64,000 bases of DNA, taken from the NCBI RefSeq assembly GCF_016909155.1, contig NZ_JAFBFG010000013.1, forward strand, positions 1-64,000, read 5' to 3'. The notes under the pieces were generated by a model. That model was given only the letters and a program-made list of their open reading frames with translations. It did no database searches and was not told where the DNA came from. Of the stretch, positions 32,621 through 41,364 are shown piece by piece. The stretch's first letter is position 1; each line of letters starts with the position of its first letter. The stretch is from Chryseomicrobium aureum. Its GTDB lineage: Bacteria; Bacillota; Bacilli; Bacillales_A; Planococcaceae. Made by a program: the position numbers and the translations under genes.

Positions 32621-33520
32621 ATGAAACAAGCTGTACTAATCTATAATCCTTCATCCGGTAAAGAGCTTGCTAGTGACTATAAAGACCGAGTTGTAGAAGT
32701 TGTATCGTCCATGGGTTATGAAGTTCAAGTGAATGAGACGACAGGGCCAAAAGATGCGACTCGCTTTGCTGAACAAGCATGTAAAGACACTATAGATTTT
32801 GTCATTGGAATGGGTGGAGACGGGACAATTAATGAAATTGTGAATGGTCTTGCTGAACAGAATCATCGCCCTCTTTTTTCGTTTGTTCCACTTGGAACTG
32901 TAAATGATTTTGCACGTGCGCTAGGAATCCCGCTAAATGCTGAAGAGGCAATTGAGGCATTAAAAGTAGGGAAAGAACAGCATGCAGACATTGGAAAAAT
33001 AGGGGATTCTTATTTCATGAATATCGTCGCAATAGGAGAAATTGCTTCGAAAGTAGCGGATACATCTGTAGAATCAAAAACACGTCTTGGCCCATTAGCG
33101 TATTTACTAGAAGGAACTAAGGCGATTCTTCAAGATAATGAAGTGCAGATGAAGATTACCCATGACGAGGGCGAGTGGAGTGGCGGCTTAACACTAGTAT
33201 TAACTGCGCTGACGAATTCAGTCGGCGGGTTTGAAAAACTTGCACCTGATGCAGAAGTCGATGATGGGTTTCTCCACTTATTTATCGTGCATGAGTCTGG
33301 AATTCCAGGGTTTTTACGTGTTGGATCCAAACTGTTACAAGGGAGAATAGCAGAGGATGATGGTGTAGAGTATATTAAGACCAAAAAAGTGCACATTGAA
33401 ACCTCCGAAGAGCTATTTTGCAATGTGGATGGGGATGAAGGAACATGTACACCTGTTGAAATTCAAGTACTTCCAAAGCACCTTCGTGTCCTAGTACCGG
33501 AAAAATTGGAAAATAATTAG
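32621..33520 (+). CDS. Diacylglycerol/lipid kinase family protein (YegS/BmrU type)
   Basis: A 299-residue soluble lipid kinase. The nucleotide motif GMGGDGTINEIVNGL stands near residue 65, the family N-terminus ends in IYNPSSGK, and the substrate/ATP loop is PLGTVNDFARALGIP. It phosphorylates a lipid such as diacylglycerol; DgkB or BmrU relatives differ in role and cannot be told apart here. Ribosome site AGGGAG. Confidence 0.88.
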   Translation: MKQAVLIYNPSSGKELASDYKDRVVEVVSSMGYEVQVNETTGPKDATRFAEQACKDTIDFVIGMGGDGTINEIVNGLAEQNHRPLFSFVPLGTVNDFARALGIPLNAEEAIEALKVGKEQHADIGKIGDSYFMNIVAIGEIASKVADTSVESKTRLGPLAYLLEGTKAILQDNEVQMKITHDEGEWSGGLTLVLTALTNSVGGFEKLAPDAEVDDGFLHLFIVHESGIPGFLRVGSKLLQGRIAEDDGVEYIKTKKVHIETSEELFCNVDGDEGTCTPVEIQVLPKHLRVLVPEKLENN

Positions 33521-33598
33521 TAAGAAGTATTGGTAATGTGAGCATTATGGTTTAAAATAAGTAGATACTATGTGGTTAAGAAAAAGAGGTTAAATCAT

Positions 33599-34408
33599 AT
33601 GCTCACTAAAATTCATAAAAATCCGCTTTCTTCAGACAAATTATTTTTAGAAGCTTTTTCAAATGCTTTTGTAGAAAACAGTGTGGATTCAAGTCATGAT
33701 GCTCTAGCCGAACGATACTTTTTATTAGAAAAAGAGATGTTTCACGACATGCAAACTCTGGATTTGGATCAAGCTCGTGAGCGCCTCCGTTTAATCATCG
33801 ACGCGCTAAGTCAGCTCACAGGAAAAGACATGATTCGTGCTGCCCGTCTATTTTATATTCACCTTGCAGCAACAATGGCGCGCAAATTGATTGATAGTCA
33901 AGTGCCCCCAGTAAAGGCATTTGCATTTAGTCGTTCATGCATGGATGTGATTGATAGCCGAATGAGCGATGTATTATTTTTACAATGTGGAGAAGAATTG
34001 ATTGAATTTTATGTTCATGTTTTATCTGAACGAACGAAACCGCAATTTAATCACCAGACCGTGAATAAAGTAATTCTGTACATAAATGATGAAATCGAAA
34101 GCGATTTATCGGTAGAAGCCATTGCTCAAAAATTCTCCATTAGTACGAGTCACTTGTCTCGGATCTTTAGAGAACATACAAGCATTACTTTAGTAGAGTA
34201 TTTAAACATTCGAAAAGTAGAAGAATCTCAATACTTTTTACGTCATACGTCTAAATCGATATCAGATATCTCGGACCAATTCCATTTCTGCAATCAATCG
34301 TATTTCACTCGAATCTTTAAAAAGTATACGACAGTAACGCCAAAACAATTTAGAGACCAACCTGCTACATCCTTCTTCCAATTCACATTTAAAGAAAGTG
34401 TCAACTGA
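33599..34408 (+). CDS. AraC-family transcriptional regulator
   Basis: A 269-residue regulator. The C-terminal ~100 residues hold two helix-turn-helix units (SVEAIAQKFSISTSHLSRIFREH and SISDISDQFHFCNQSYFTRIFKKYTTVTPKQFR). The N-terminal ~165 residues are helical and match no named sensor domain I know; this kind occurs in YSIRK-type AraC regulators. The ATG at 33599 has AAGAGGT; an in-frame GTG at 33572 is less likely. Target unknown. Confidence 0.82.
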   Translation: MLTKIHKNPLSSDKLFLEAFSNAFVENSVDSSHDALAERYFLLEKEMFHDMQTLDLDQARERLRLIIDALSQLTGKDMIRAARLFYIHLAATMARKLIDSQVPPVKAFAFSRSCMDVIDSRMSDVLFLQCGEELIEFYVHVLSERTKPQFNHQTVNKVILYINDEIESDLSVEAIAQKFSISTSHLSRIFREHTSITLVEYLNIRKVEESQYFLRHTSKSISDISDQFHFCNQSYFTRIFKKYTTVTPKQFRDQPATSFFQFTFKESVN

Positions 34409-34411
34409 GTG

Positions 34412-34450
34412 AACTTCCCTATTAGCGTTTGATTAATAGGGAAGTTTTAG
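34412..34450 (+). terminator. Terminator of the AraC gene
   Basis: The perfect 13-bp stem AACTTCCCTATTA / TAATAGGGAAGTT with a 9-base loop is followed by TTAG. Confidence 0.8.
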
Positions 34451-34489
34451 TATATAGTAGGGATAGTTTGAAAAATGAAGGTGACCAAT

Positions 34490-35257
34490 GTGAAGAAAAA
34501 ATGGAGCTTGGCTGCACTACTTGTAGCCACTGTAGTATTCCTCGGCGGATGTTCTGGCGTGGAAAATAAAGAAGGTACGTTTTACAGTATTTTTGTGCGA
34601 CCGTTTGATTGGGCACTTGATTACTTTGGGACGCTATTTAATGGGAGTTACGGCTTAGCTATTATCGCTATTACCATTATCATTCGTTTGGTATTAATGC
34701 CTTTAATGCTTCGTAACTACAAAGCGCAACAAGGTATGAAAGTGAAAATGGATAAGTTAAAACCTGAAATGGACGATATTCAAAAGCGTCTAAAAGAAAC
34801 AAAATCAAAAGAAGATCAAATGGCACTTCAGCAAGAAATGATGGGACTCTATCGCAAGCATAACGTGAACCCTTTAAACATGGGGTGTCTCCCAATTTTG
34901 CTTCAAATGCCGATTATCATGGGTCTTTACTTTGCTATTCTGTACTCGGAAGAAGTCAAAACACATGAGTTCATCTGGTTCAGCCTCGGTACACCAGATA
35001 TTGCAATGACATTGATTGCAGGAGTTGTTTACTTCCTACAAGCAAAAGTCTCTCTGTGGACAGTTCCAGAGCAACAGAAACAACAGATGAAAATTATGAT
35101 TTGGATTTCTCCAATCATGATTATGTTGATCTCGTTTACGTCTATGGCTGCGCTTCCGCTTTATTGGGCAGTTGGAGGAGTATTATTGATCATCCAGACG
35201 TATATCGGACGTAAGTTTTATTCAGAACACCCTGAGAAAGCAGCTGATGCAGCATGA
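34490..35257 (+). CDS. yidC: Membrane protein insertase YidC/OxaA/SpoIIIJ (lipoprotein type)
   Basis: A 255-residue insertase that places proteins in the membrane with or after the Sec system. A lipoprotein signal ends FLGGC. The conserved groove Arg lies in IITIIIRLVLMPL-type TM1 (AITIIIRLVLMPLM), followed by the cytoplasmic coiled coil and the KHNVNPLNMGCLPILLQMPI motif. Five segments are visible. Start GTG at 34490 is preferred, since AAGGTGA lies 5-6 bases upstream; ATG 34475 lacks a ribosome site. It is probably the second paralogue (YqjG/YidC2 type), since the gene is not next to rnpA. Confidence 0.88.
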   Translation: MKKKWSLAALLVATVVFLGGCSGVENKEGTFYSIFVRPFDWALDYFGTLFNGSYGLAIIAITIIIRLVLMPLMLRNYKAQQGMKVKMDKLKPEMDDIQKRLKETKSKEDQMALQQEMMGLYRKHNVNPLNMGCLPILLQMPIIMGLYFAILYSEEVKTHEFIWFSLGTPDIAMTLIAGVVYFLQAKVSLWTVPEQQKQQMKIMIWISPIMIMLISFTSMAALPLYWAVGGVLLIIQTYIGRKFYSEHPEKAADAA

Positions 35258-35520
35258 GTGAAAAAATGCCGTCACGAACTCGCAATCTAGCATTTGGAAT
35301 TCCAGTTGTTTTATCCAGTGCACTTGCTATTTATTTTGTCATTCAAAATTCTTTAAATCTAGCAGTACTCTTTATGACATTGGTATTTGTATTTACCAAT
35401 ACGTATCGAGCCATTACATTTAAAGAGCGTGGAATGGAAAAAGAAGCAAAGTGGATGAGAGGTATGGCCGTCTTTTTTGCAGTGGCATTTGTAGTTGTGC
35501 TAGTTATTACTCTAACGTAA
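35254..35520 (+). CDS. Hypothetical small membrane protein coupled to yidC
   Basis: An 88-residue protein with three hydrophobic segments (FGIPVVLSSALAIYFVI, LAVLFMTLVFVFTNTY and MAVFFAVAFVVVLVITL). Its start overlaps the yidC stop (ATGA), so it is translated coupled and may assist or sit with YidC. No named family recognised. Confidence 0.75.
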   Translation: MSEKMPSRTRNLAFGIPVVLSSALAIYFVIQNSLNLAVLFMTLVFVFTNTYRAITFKERGMEKEAKWMRGMAVFFAVAFVVVLVITLT

Positions 35521-35523
35521 TTA

Positions 35524-35567
35524 AAAAAGTACCTTCCTTGATTAGATTCAAGAGAAGGTACTTTTTT
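35524..35567. terminator. Bidirectional terminator
   Basis: The 13-bp stem AAAAAGTACCTTC-type arms at 35524-35536 and 35554-35566 with T runs on both sides. The leftward MFS gene ends at its right edge. Confidence 0.88.
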
Positions 35568-36721
35568 TATGTGGTCAATTTTTTGCGTTGTAAAATAAGC
35601 ATTACAATCGCTGGGAATGAGAATGCCGCCATACCAAGGAATGCATAGCCCGCTTGAATATCATATAAATATCCACCTAAGAATGTAAGAAGTGCAGTGC
35701 TTAAACTCATCGCAAATGCAGCGTATAACCCTTGAGCGGTTGGGATAGATGACTTCGTCAACGAGCGCGCAATGAACTGAATAAATGCATAATGTGCGAG
35801 ACCAAAGGAAATGGCATGCAAGACTTGAGTTAGAACAAATACTCCAGCTGTCGGCACCAACCAAATTAAAATCCATCGGACGGTTGCACCTACTGCGGCA
35901 ATCATAAATAGTGTATAGACTTTTGATTTGCCAAACACTTTATCAGCCACCATAAATAAGACGATTTCAGCAAGTACGGCTACGTTGATTATTACACCGA
36001 TCCATGAGTTGCTCACGCCTATATCCTGCAAATAAATAAAACTATAGGAATTGTACGAAGCGTGAGAGCCTTGAATCAACACAACAATGACTAGTGCCGC
36101 TAAGAATTCCTTTTGCTTGAGTAACACTTTTGCAAGTTGCCATGTACTTTGTTGTCCTTCTCGAACAGGGACATCCGTTAATGCGGCAGGTGCTCTCCAA
36201 GAAGTAGCAATCACCACAAATGCCAACGCTCCAATCATTACCCACAAGATTGCTTGCTCACCAAATTGCGCAGTCGTGAAACCTATAACAAGTACTGCTG
36301 CCATAAAGCCGGCAGAGCCGTATGATCTGCTTCGTCCATAATGGATGCGGTCGCGTTGCATCAATAGAGAAGCACAACTCTCCATTGCGGGTAATAAATT
36401 TGGATAAACCAAACTAAAAAGAACTGTAATCAGTAGCAACATGGTGAAGGATGACAGCGGAATATAGAGAACGAATGTTACAAGCGATCCGAGCGCCAAT
36501 ATCCGAAGGAAAACATGAATACTATAGCGTTTAGTTAACTCAGGGAAAAGTACAAGAGTGGAAAAGGCACGTGCTATCATACCTGCTCCCATGATTAAAC
36601 TTGCTGAGTATACGCTCATGTCTTTCACATTTGTTAGGTATCCTGTCCAGTACGGAAGGAAAACACCCCAAGTGAAGAAGAAAATAAAAAACTGTACAGA
36701 CATCCATTTTTGAGACTTCAT
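35567..36721 (-). CDS. MFS transporter, LacY/NupG-like group (HcaT/YwbF type)
   Basis: A 384-residue, 12-segment transporter. N-terminus QKWMSVQFFIFFFTWGVFLPYWTGYL and the loop RIHYGRSRSYGSAGFM match the MFS_1-like/HcaT branch (sugar or aromatic acid symporters). Substrate unknown. Single gene, start at 36721 with no strong ribosome site visible. Confidence 0.78.
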   Translation of the reverse strand: MKSQKWMSVQFFIFFFTWGVFLPYWTGYLTNVKDMSVYSASLIMGAGMIARAFSTLVLFPELTKRYSIHVFLRILALGSLVTFVLYIPLSSFTMLLLITVLFSLVYPNLLPAMESCASLLMQRDRIHYGRSRSYGSAGFMAAVLVIGFTTAQFGEQAILWVMIGALAFVVIATSWRAPAALTDVPVREGQQSTWQLAKVLLKQKEFLAALVIVVLIQGSHASYNSYSFIYLQDIGVSNSWIGVIINVAVLAEIVLFMVADKVFGKSKVYTLFMIAAVGATVRWILIWLVPTAGVFVLTQVLHAISFGLAHYAFIQFIARSLTKSSIPTAQGLYAAFAMSLSTALLTFLGGYLYDIQAGYAFLGMAAFSFPAIVMLILQRKKLTT

Positions 36722-36845
36722 GCAAACGACTCCTAAACTATCGATTCAATTCTTTCATTATACGCCACTCTGTTGAGAAAGGAAGAATTATTCCAGGGAA
36801 CATGATACACTTAAGATACTTTGTAGACAGGAAAGAAGGCTTCAG

Positions 36846-37670
36846 ATGAATACGCGCTCTTATTTATATCAAACGAAAAAAAAGAAAAAGTGGCCTTGGA
36901 TTATAGGCTTGCTTTTCATTTTACTAGCGGGGGGTGGTGCATTTTTTGCGCACCAACAAGGCTATCTCGCCCTCAATGAACTCTTTGATGAAGTTCCTCA
37001 AGAAGAGCCAGAGCCAATTGTGGAACAACAACCTGAAGAAGTTGAACCGGAGCCAATTCCAGAGCCTGAACCAGAGCCTGAACCAGAACCAGAAGTGGAC
37101 CGGTCGGGAGCAAAAGGGTATGAAGGAAATGAGGTATTACCGCAAGAACCCACGTATATGAGTGGTATTTTAATGGCCAGTAAGCAGTACCCATTGCCTC
37201 AAGATTTTGTTCCAACCGACGAGATGCTTCAAGAAGTCCAACAAGCTTTTGCAGAACTTGCTGCTGCGGCTAGCCTAGATGGATATGAACTCGTTGCATT
37301 TAGTGGGTATCGTTCATTTGAACGTCAGCAAGAACTTTATGAGCGCTATGTGGCTAACGACGGTCAAGAAGAAGCAGACAGATACAGTGCACGACCTGGA
37401 TACTCTGAACATCAGACAGGCCTTGCACTTGATATTGGAGAAAAAAACTTTGAGCAGCACTTTGCACGGGTGAGTTTTGGAGACACAGAGGCAGGGAAAT
37501 GGCTTGCTGAAAACGCTCACCTTTACGGATTTATTTTAAGGTATCCAGAGGGGAAAGAGAAAATCACGGGGTATATGTACGAGCCGTGGCATTTCCGTTA
37601 TCTAGGTAAAGAGCTCGCATTGGAGATAGTTAATTCTGGATTGACTGTAGAAGAATATATCGAACAATAA
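36846..37670 (+). CDS. D-alanyl-D-alanine carboxypeptidase, VanY/LdcB family
   Basis: A 274-residue membrane-anchored cell-wall peptidase. One N-terminal helix (WIIGLLFILLAGGGAFFA) is followed by a Pro-Glu repeat linker (residues ~50-85, many PEPEP units) that likely spans the wall. The zinc peptidase domain holds FSGYRSFERQQELY, SARPGYSEHQTGLALDIG (His and Asp ligands) and EPWHFRYLG (third ligand). It trims peptidoglycan stem peptides. Start has GAAAGAAGG. Confidence 0.9.
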   Translation: MNTRSYLYQTKKKKKWPWIIGLLFILLAGGGAFFAHQQGYLALNELFDEVPQEEPEPIVEQQPEEVEPEPIPEPEPEPEPEPEVDRSGAKGYEGNEVLPQEPTYMSGILMASKQYPLPQDFVPTDEMLQEVQQAFAELAAAASLDGYELVAFSGYRSFERQQELYERYVANDGQEEADRYSARPGYSEHQTGLALDIGEKNFEQHFARVSFGDTEAGKWLAENAHLYGFILRYPEGKEKITGYMYEPWHFRYLGKELALEIVNSGLTVEEYIEQ

Positions 37671-37707
37671 AAAAAGGAGTTTCTCAAATTACGAGAAACT
37701 CCTTTTT
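37671..37707 (+). terminator. Terminator of the VanY-type gene
   Basis: The perfect 15-bp stem AAAAAGGAGTTTCTC / complement has a 7-base loop AAATTAC, directly after the stop. Confidence 0.92.
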
Positions 37708-37712
37708 CACCA

Positions 37713-38110
37713 ATTATCACTTCAAACCGGTAAATGACGACCTGGCTTCCGGGATTTCTTGCCACTGAACAATCATCTATTGTAAATCATTTAAATACTT
37801 AGTAAGTGTGCACTTGCTCGCTGTCCTCTATTTTGATTTTAGGGAATTGAATCAGGCCTTGCGTTAGCACAGCCTGGAACTAAATGTGTTACTTGCAAAA
37901 CGATAGTTAGTTGAGAATAAATGATAGAGGCGGAGCCGAATCTGAAACGATGTAAGGAACGACTTCCTGGAAAGAAGCATTTGAACTAGCCAGATTCAGC
38001 TGGAGATGATTGCGCAAGAGCAAACTAAGAAGACTCGCGCTGGGGCCGCTCGATTCGAGCGGCCCCAGTCCTTTTCGTTCTGAATTTGATCTTAAAAGCA
38101 AACATCGTAA
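37713..38110 (+). other. About 400 bp without a gene; possible structured RNA or decayed gene
   Basis: No convincing coding frame. Features seen: paired GAATCTG (near 37939) and CAGATTC (near 37991), which enclose the small hairpin AGGAA-CGA-CTTCCT, and then a very strong GC palindrome at 38040-38068. It could be a structured non-coding RNA ending in a terminator, or the remnant of a lost mobile gene. No known RNA family (6S, tmRNA, SRP, RNase P) matches by eye. Confidence 0.35.
38040..38080 (+). terminator. Strong GC-rich palindrome, terminator-like
   Basis: CTGGGGCCGCTCGA and TCGAGCGGCCCCAG flank one T, and TCCTTTTCG follows. It faces right, but there is no annotated rightward gene that it would end except the VanY-type gene, which already has its own terminator. 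Confidence 0.55.
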
Positions 38111-38138
38111 GATGAATCTGGATTTCTAAAGTATGCAG

Positions 38139-38200
38139 TGCCTTACAGGCAGTCGGCTCCACATCTTAACGAAATCGAGTGGCGTTCTCCACATCTTAAA
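38139..38200 (-). repeat. Mosaic repeat fragment at the end of cls
   Basis: On the minus strand TTTAAGATGTGGAGAACGCC begins within the cls stop (TAA at 38198-38196), continues to CTCGATTTCG and then a second TTAAGATGTGGAGCCGACTG. It is a short member of the dispersed family and again lies downstream of the gene in the same orientation. Confidence 0.75.
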
Positions 38201-39650
38201 GGATTGGAGACAGCAACCTTGCGATTGATTCTTTTGCTTTGATCAGACGTGTACGATTCAAATAAATTTCTCTCGTTAATTCTGTAGAGAATGTCATATC
38301 CTCTTCAAATAACAGCGCAAGTCGATGGGAAGTTTCGCGATCATAAATAAATGCGTTTACTTCAAAATTTAATTTAAAACTTCGCACATCGATATTTGCT
38401 GTCCCGACAGAAGATGCTTCATCATCGATAACAATCATTTTTGTATGCAAGAAGCCATTTTGATAAATGTAGATTTTCGCGCCAGCCTTCAGCAACTCTC
38501 CAACGTGTGAATACGTAGCCCAATAAACAAAGATATGATCTGGCTTATTTGGAATCATGATGCGCACATCAATCCCACAAAGTGCAGCTACACGCAGAGC
38601 ATCCATGAAGCTCGCATCCGGAATAAAATAGGGCGTTTGAATATAAATATACTTTTTGGCGGACGAAATCAATTTTAAATAGCCATTCTTGATTTGTTCC
38701 CATTCTTCATCCGGTCCACTTGATACGATCTGTAATCCAACGGAACCTTTCATCGGAATGGTAGGGAAATAGCGTTCGTCATACTCGATATCATGATCAG
38801 CTGAAGCCTGATTCCAATCTAATATAAAGCGAGTTTGAAGGGGATGCACAGAACTGCCTTCGACACGTAAATGTGTATCACGCCAGTAACCAAATTTTTT
38901 GTTGAGACCTAAGTATTCATCACCTACATTAAATCCACCTATATAGCCAATATGTCCGTCGATGACGACAATTTTTCTGTGATTGCGATAATTGAGGCGC
39001 ATATTGATCATTGGAAAAATTGCGGGGAAGAAGGCTTCCACCCGACCGCCTAAATCTGTAAGCTCTTTAAAATGTTTTTTGCGTAATGTTCGAGAACCCA
39101 TTTCATCATAGAGGATGCGAACTTTTACGCCTTGACGTGCTTTGTCTAGTAAGACCTGATAGATTTCATTACCTAAGTTATCGAGTCGTAAAATATAGTA
39201 CTGCATATGAATATGATCTTTTGCTTTTCGCATATCCTCTAGTAACGAATCGAATTTCGCTCGACCATCATTAAAAATCTGTACAGCGTTATCTTGCGTG
39301 AGGACTGCCTGATTGTTATTTAAATGCATCACAATTAAGTCTTTATAATTATGTGCATCGTCCAAACGAAATTCAAACCGGTCTTCTTCGATTGCGCTCT
39401 TCTGGTAACTGATGAGTTGTTGGATTCCAACTTTCTTTCGACCTTCCCACCTAAAAAGAGTTTTCTTTCGGATTTGACGACCGAAGAATAGGTAAATAAT
39501 AAATCCTAATACGGGCACAAAGAAGAGAACAAGAATCCAAGCCCATGTGGAGCTTGCGTCTCGTCGCTCAAGGAAGATAAGTGCTACGGCTAAGAATATA
39601 TTTAAAATAATGACGATGGATGCCGCCACACTAAAAATAGTATATGTCAT
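38196..39650 (-). CDS. cls: Cardiolipin synthase
   Basis: A 484-residue phospholipase-D-family enzyme that joins two phosphatidylglycerols to cardiolipin at the membrane. Two N-terminal membrane helices are followed by two HKD motifs: HRKIVVIDGHIGYIGGFN and HTKMIVIDDEASSVGTANID. Length fits Bacillus ClsA. Start at 39650 with AAAGGAGGAG. Its stop codon coincides with the first bases of a mosaic repeat. Confidence 0.95.
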   Translation of the reverse strand: MTYTIFSVAASIVIILNIFLAVALIFLERRDASSTWAWILVLFFVPVLGFIIYLFFGRQIRKKTLFRWEGRKKVGIQQLISYQKSAIEEDRFEFRLDDAHNYKDLIVMHLNNNQAVLTQDNAVQIFNDGRAKFDSLLEDMRKAKDHIHMQYYILRLDNLGNEIYQVLLDKARQGVKVRILYDEMGSRTLRKKHFKELTDLGGRVEAFFPAIFPMINMRLNYRNHRKIVVIDGHIGYIGGFNVGDEYLGLNKKFGYWRDTHLRVEGSSVHPLQTRFILDWNQASADHDIEYDERYFPTIPMKGSVGLQIVSSGPDEEWEQIKNGYLKLISSAKKYIYIQTPYFIPDASFMDALRVAALCGIDVRIMIPNKPDHIFVYWATYSHVGELLKAGAKIYIYQNGFLHTKMIVIDDEASSVGTANIDVRSFKLNFEVNAFIYDRETSHRLALLFEEDMTFSTELTREIYLNRTRLIKAKESIARLLSPIL

Positions 39651-39732
39651 GACAGCTCCTCCTTTCTATGGAATTTCTACCTTAAGTATACCGAATGCAA
39701 ACCAATTTACATAGTTTCTCAGTAATTCATAC

Positions 39733-39761
39733 TTTACAGGTTGGAATTAGAAGCATATAAT
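39733..39761 (+). promoter_or_regulatory. Sigma-A promoter of tcyP
   Basis: TTTACA at 39733-39738 and a perfect TATAAT at 39756-39761 with a 17-base spacer lie 35 bases before the start. Confidence 0.75.
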
Positions 39762-39796
39762 ACGATACATCGTTTGAAAAAAAGGAGGAAATTAAC

Positions 39797-41179
39797 ATGT
39801 TTGTAGTAATCAACAGTCTCGCTCTCTTAGTCCTCATTGGAGTATTAGTATGGATGAAGCGTAAAAATAAATCATTCTCAACTCGTGTCTTTACAGCACT
39901 AGGACTCGGAATACTTTTAGGACTTATTTTAAATCTAGCATATGGTGCGGATTCGGAAATCTTAACAGATACGTCCGCTTGGTATAATGTCATTGGGGTC
40001 GGCTATGTACGACTGCTTCAAATGATTGTTATGCCACTCGTGTTCATTTCAATTATTGGTGCTTTTGCAAAGTTGAAGCTGGGCAATCAATTAGGGAAAA
40101 TTGCAGGAATCATATTAGCTATTTTAATTGGAACAACAGCTGTGGCAGCTGCTGTAGGTATTTCATCTGCTGCGTTGTTTGATTTAAATGCTGAGCAGAT
40201 TTTTAGCGGAGAAGCAGAAGAGTCACGAGGCGTATATATCGAAGAGACATCTGCAGAAGTAGCGGATCAGACATTCCCAGAGCAATTGATCAGTCTATTA
40301 CCTGCTAACCCATTCCTTGATCTTACTGGGGCTCGTCCAACTTCTACAATCGCTGTCGTAATCTTTGCAGCATTCATCGGTTTTGCCTATCTGTCCGTTG
40401 TTCGCCGCTCACCTGAGACGGCCGCAACACTTAAAAAAGGCATTGATGCCATTTATGAACTAGTAATGGGTATTGTTCGAATTGTTCTCCGTTTAACGCC
40501 TTACGGAATATTAGCTATCATGGCGCGCACAGTAGCAACATCAAACTTTGAAGCCATCTATACACTAGGCAAGTTCGTATTGGCATCGTATGTAGCACTC
40601 GGCGTGATGTTCTTGATTCACTTATTGATCTTACTTGTTTCTGGTGTAAACCCAATTACGTATGTAAAGAAAGCTTCAGAGGCTTTATTATTTGCGTTTA
40701 CATCTCGTTCAAGTGCAGGTACTTTACCACTAAATATTCATACGCAAACACATAAACTAGGAGTTCCTGAAGGAATTGCAAACTTCTCAGGCTCGTTCGG
40801 ATTGTCTATCGGTCAAAATGGATGTGCGGGAATTTACCCAGCGATGCTTGCATTCATGATTGCACCGACTGTAGGAATTAATCCACTCGATATTTGGTTC
40901 ATCTTAACGGTCATAGGGGTCGTGGCCATTAGTTCTTTTGGTGTCGCAGGAGTAGGGGGAGGCGCAACGTTCGCTGCTATCCTTGTCTTATCTGCGTTAG
41001 ATTTACCGGTTGCTTTAGCGGGTCTGTTAGTATCGGTAGAACCCTTGATTGATATGGGCCGTACAGCAGTAAATGTCAGTGGAGCAATGACAGCGGGCGT
41101 AACAACTGCGAAGGTGACAGGCGAACTGGACGAATCTGTCTACAATACGCCTCAGTCTGAGCAAGCTTTAGATGTGTAG
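39797..41179 (+). CDS. tcyP: L-cystine sodium/proton symporter TcyP
   Basis: A 460-residue DAACS-family transporter. LLQMIVMPLVFISIIGAF, NPFLDLTGARPTSTIAVVIFAAFIG and FAFTSRSSAGTLPLNI match B. subtilis TcyP closely as recalled. It imports cystine for sulfur supply. Its last three residues (LDV) and stop codon are encoded by the first bases (CTTTAGATGTGTAG) of a mosaic repeat, so the original C-terminus may have been a little different. Confidence 0.9.
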   Translation: MFVVINSLALLVLIGVLVWMKRKNKSFSTRVFTALGLGILLGLILNLAYGADSEILTDTSAWYNVIGVGYVRLLQMIVMPLVFISIIGAFAKLKLGNQLGKIAGIILAILIGTTAVAAAVGISSAALFDLNAEQIFSGEAEESRGVYIEETSAEVADQTFPEQLISLLPANPFLDLTGARPTSTIAVVIFAAFIGFAYLSVVRRSPETAATLKKGIDAIYELVMGIVRIVLRLTPYGILAIMARTVATSNFEAIYTLGKFVLASYVALGVMFLIHLLILLVSGVNPITYVKKASEALLFAFTSRSSAGTLPLNIHTQTHKLGVPEGIANFSGSFGLSIGQNGCAGIYPAMLAFMIAPTVGINPLDIWFILTVIGVVAISSFGVAGVGGGATFAAILVLSALDLPVALAGLLVSVEPLIDMGRTAVNVSGAMTAGVTTAKVTGELDESVYNTPQSEQALDV

Positions 41180-41363
41180 AACGCCACTCTAGAAACTCCG
41201 AGGAAATCAGACGTGCCCGTGAAGGCGCTCTTCAGTCTTTGCGGGTGCGGCTGATTCCGGAGCGTGTTTCTGGCGTTCGCAACTCGATTCCGATTTAGAT
41301 GTGTAGAACGCCACTTTAGACGTTGAGTTCCACTGCGCGGCTGCTTTCCGCGGGCGCTGCCAG
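41166..41363 (+). repeat. Mosaic hairpin repeat overlapping the end of tcyP
   Basis: The first element runs CTTTAGATGTG (41166) to CTCGATT (41289), about 124 bp. Inside it AACGCCACTCTAGAAACTCC and GGAGCGTGTTTCTGGCGTT form long imperfect arms. A second TTTAGATGTG starts at 41294 and runs into the module GACGTTGAGTTCCACTGC (41329 on). The first element is nearly identical to the one after rodA (49206-49084) and is the full-length form of the 65-bp insert at 28781. Confidence 0.85.
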
Positions 41364-41364
41364 T

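Noticed and set aside
37907-38101. Minus-strand 64-residue frame
   Set aside because: No ribosome site, low-complexity Leu/Ser composition, crosses the GC palindrome.
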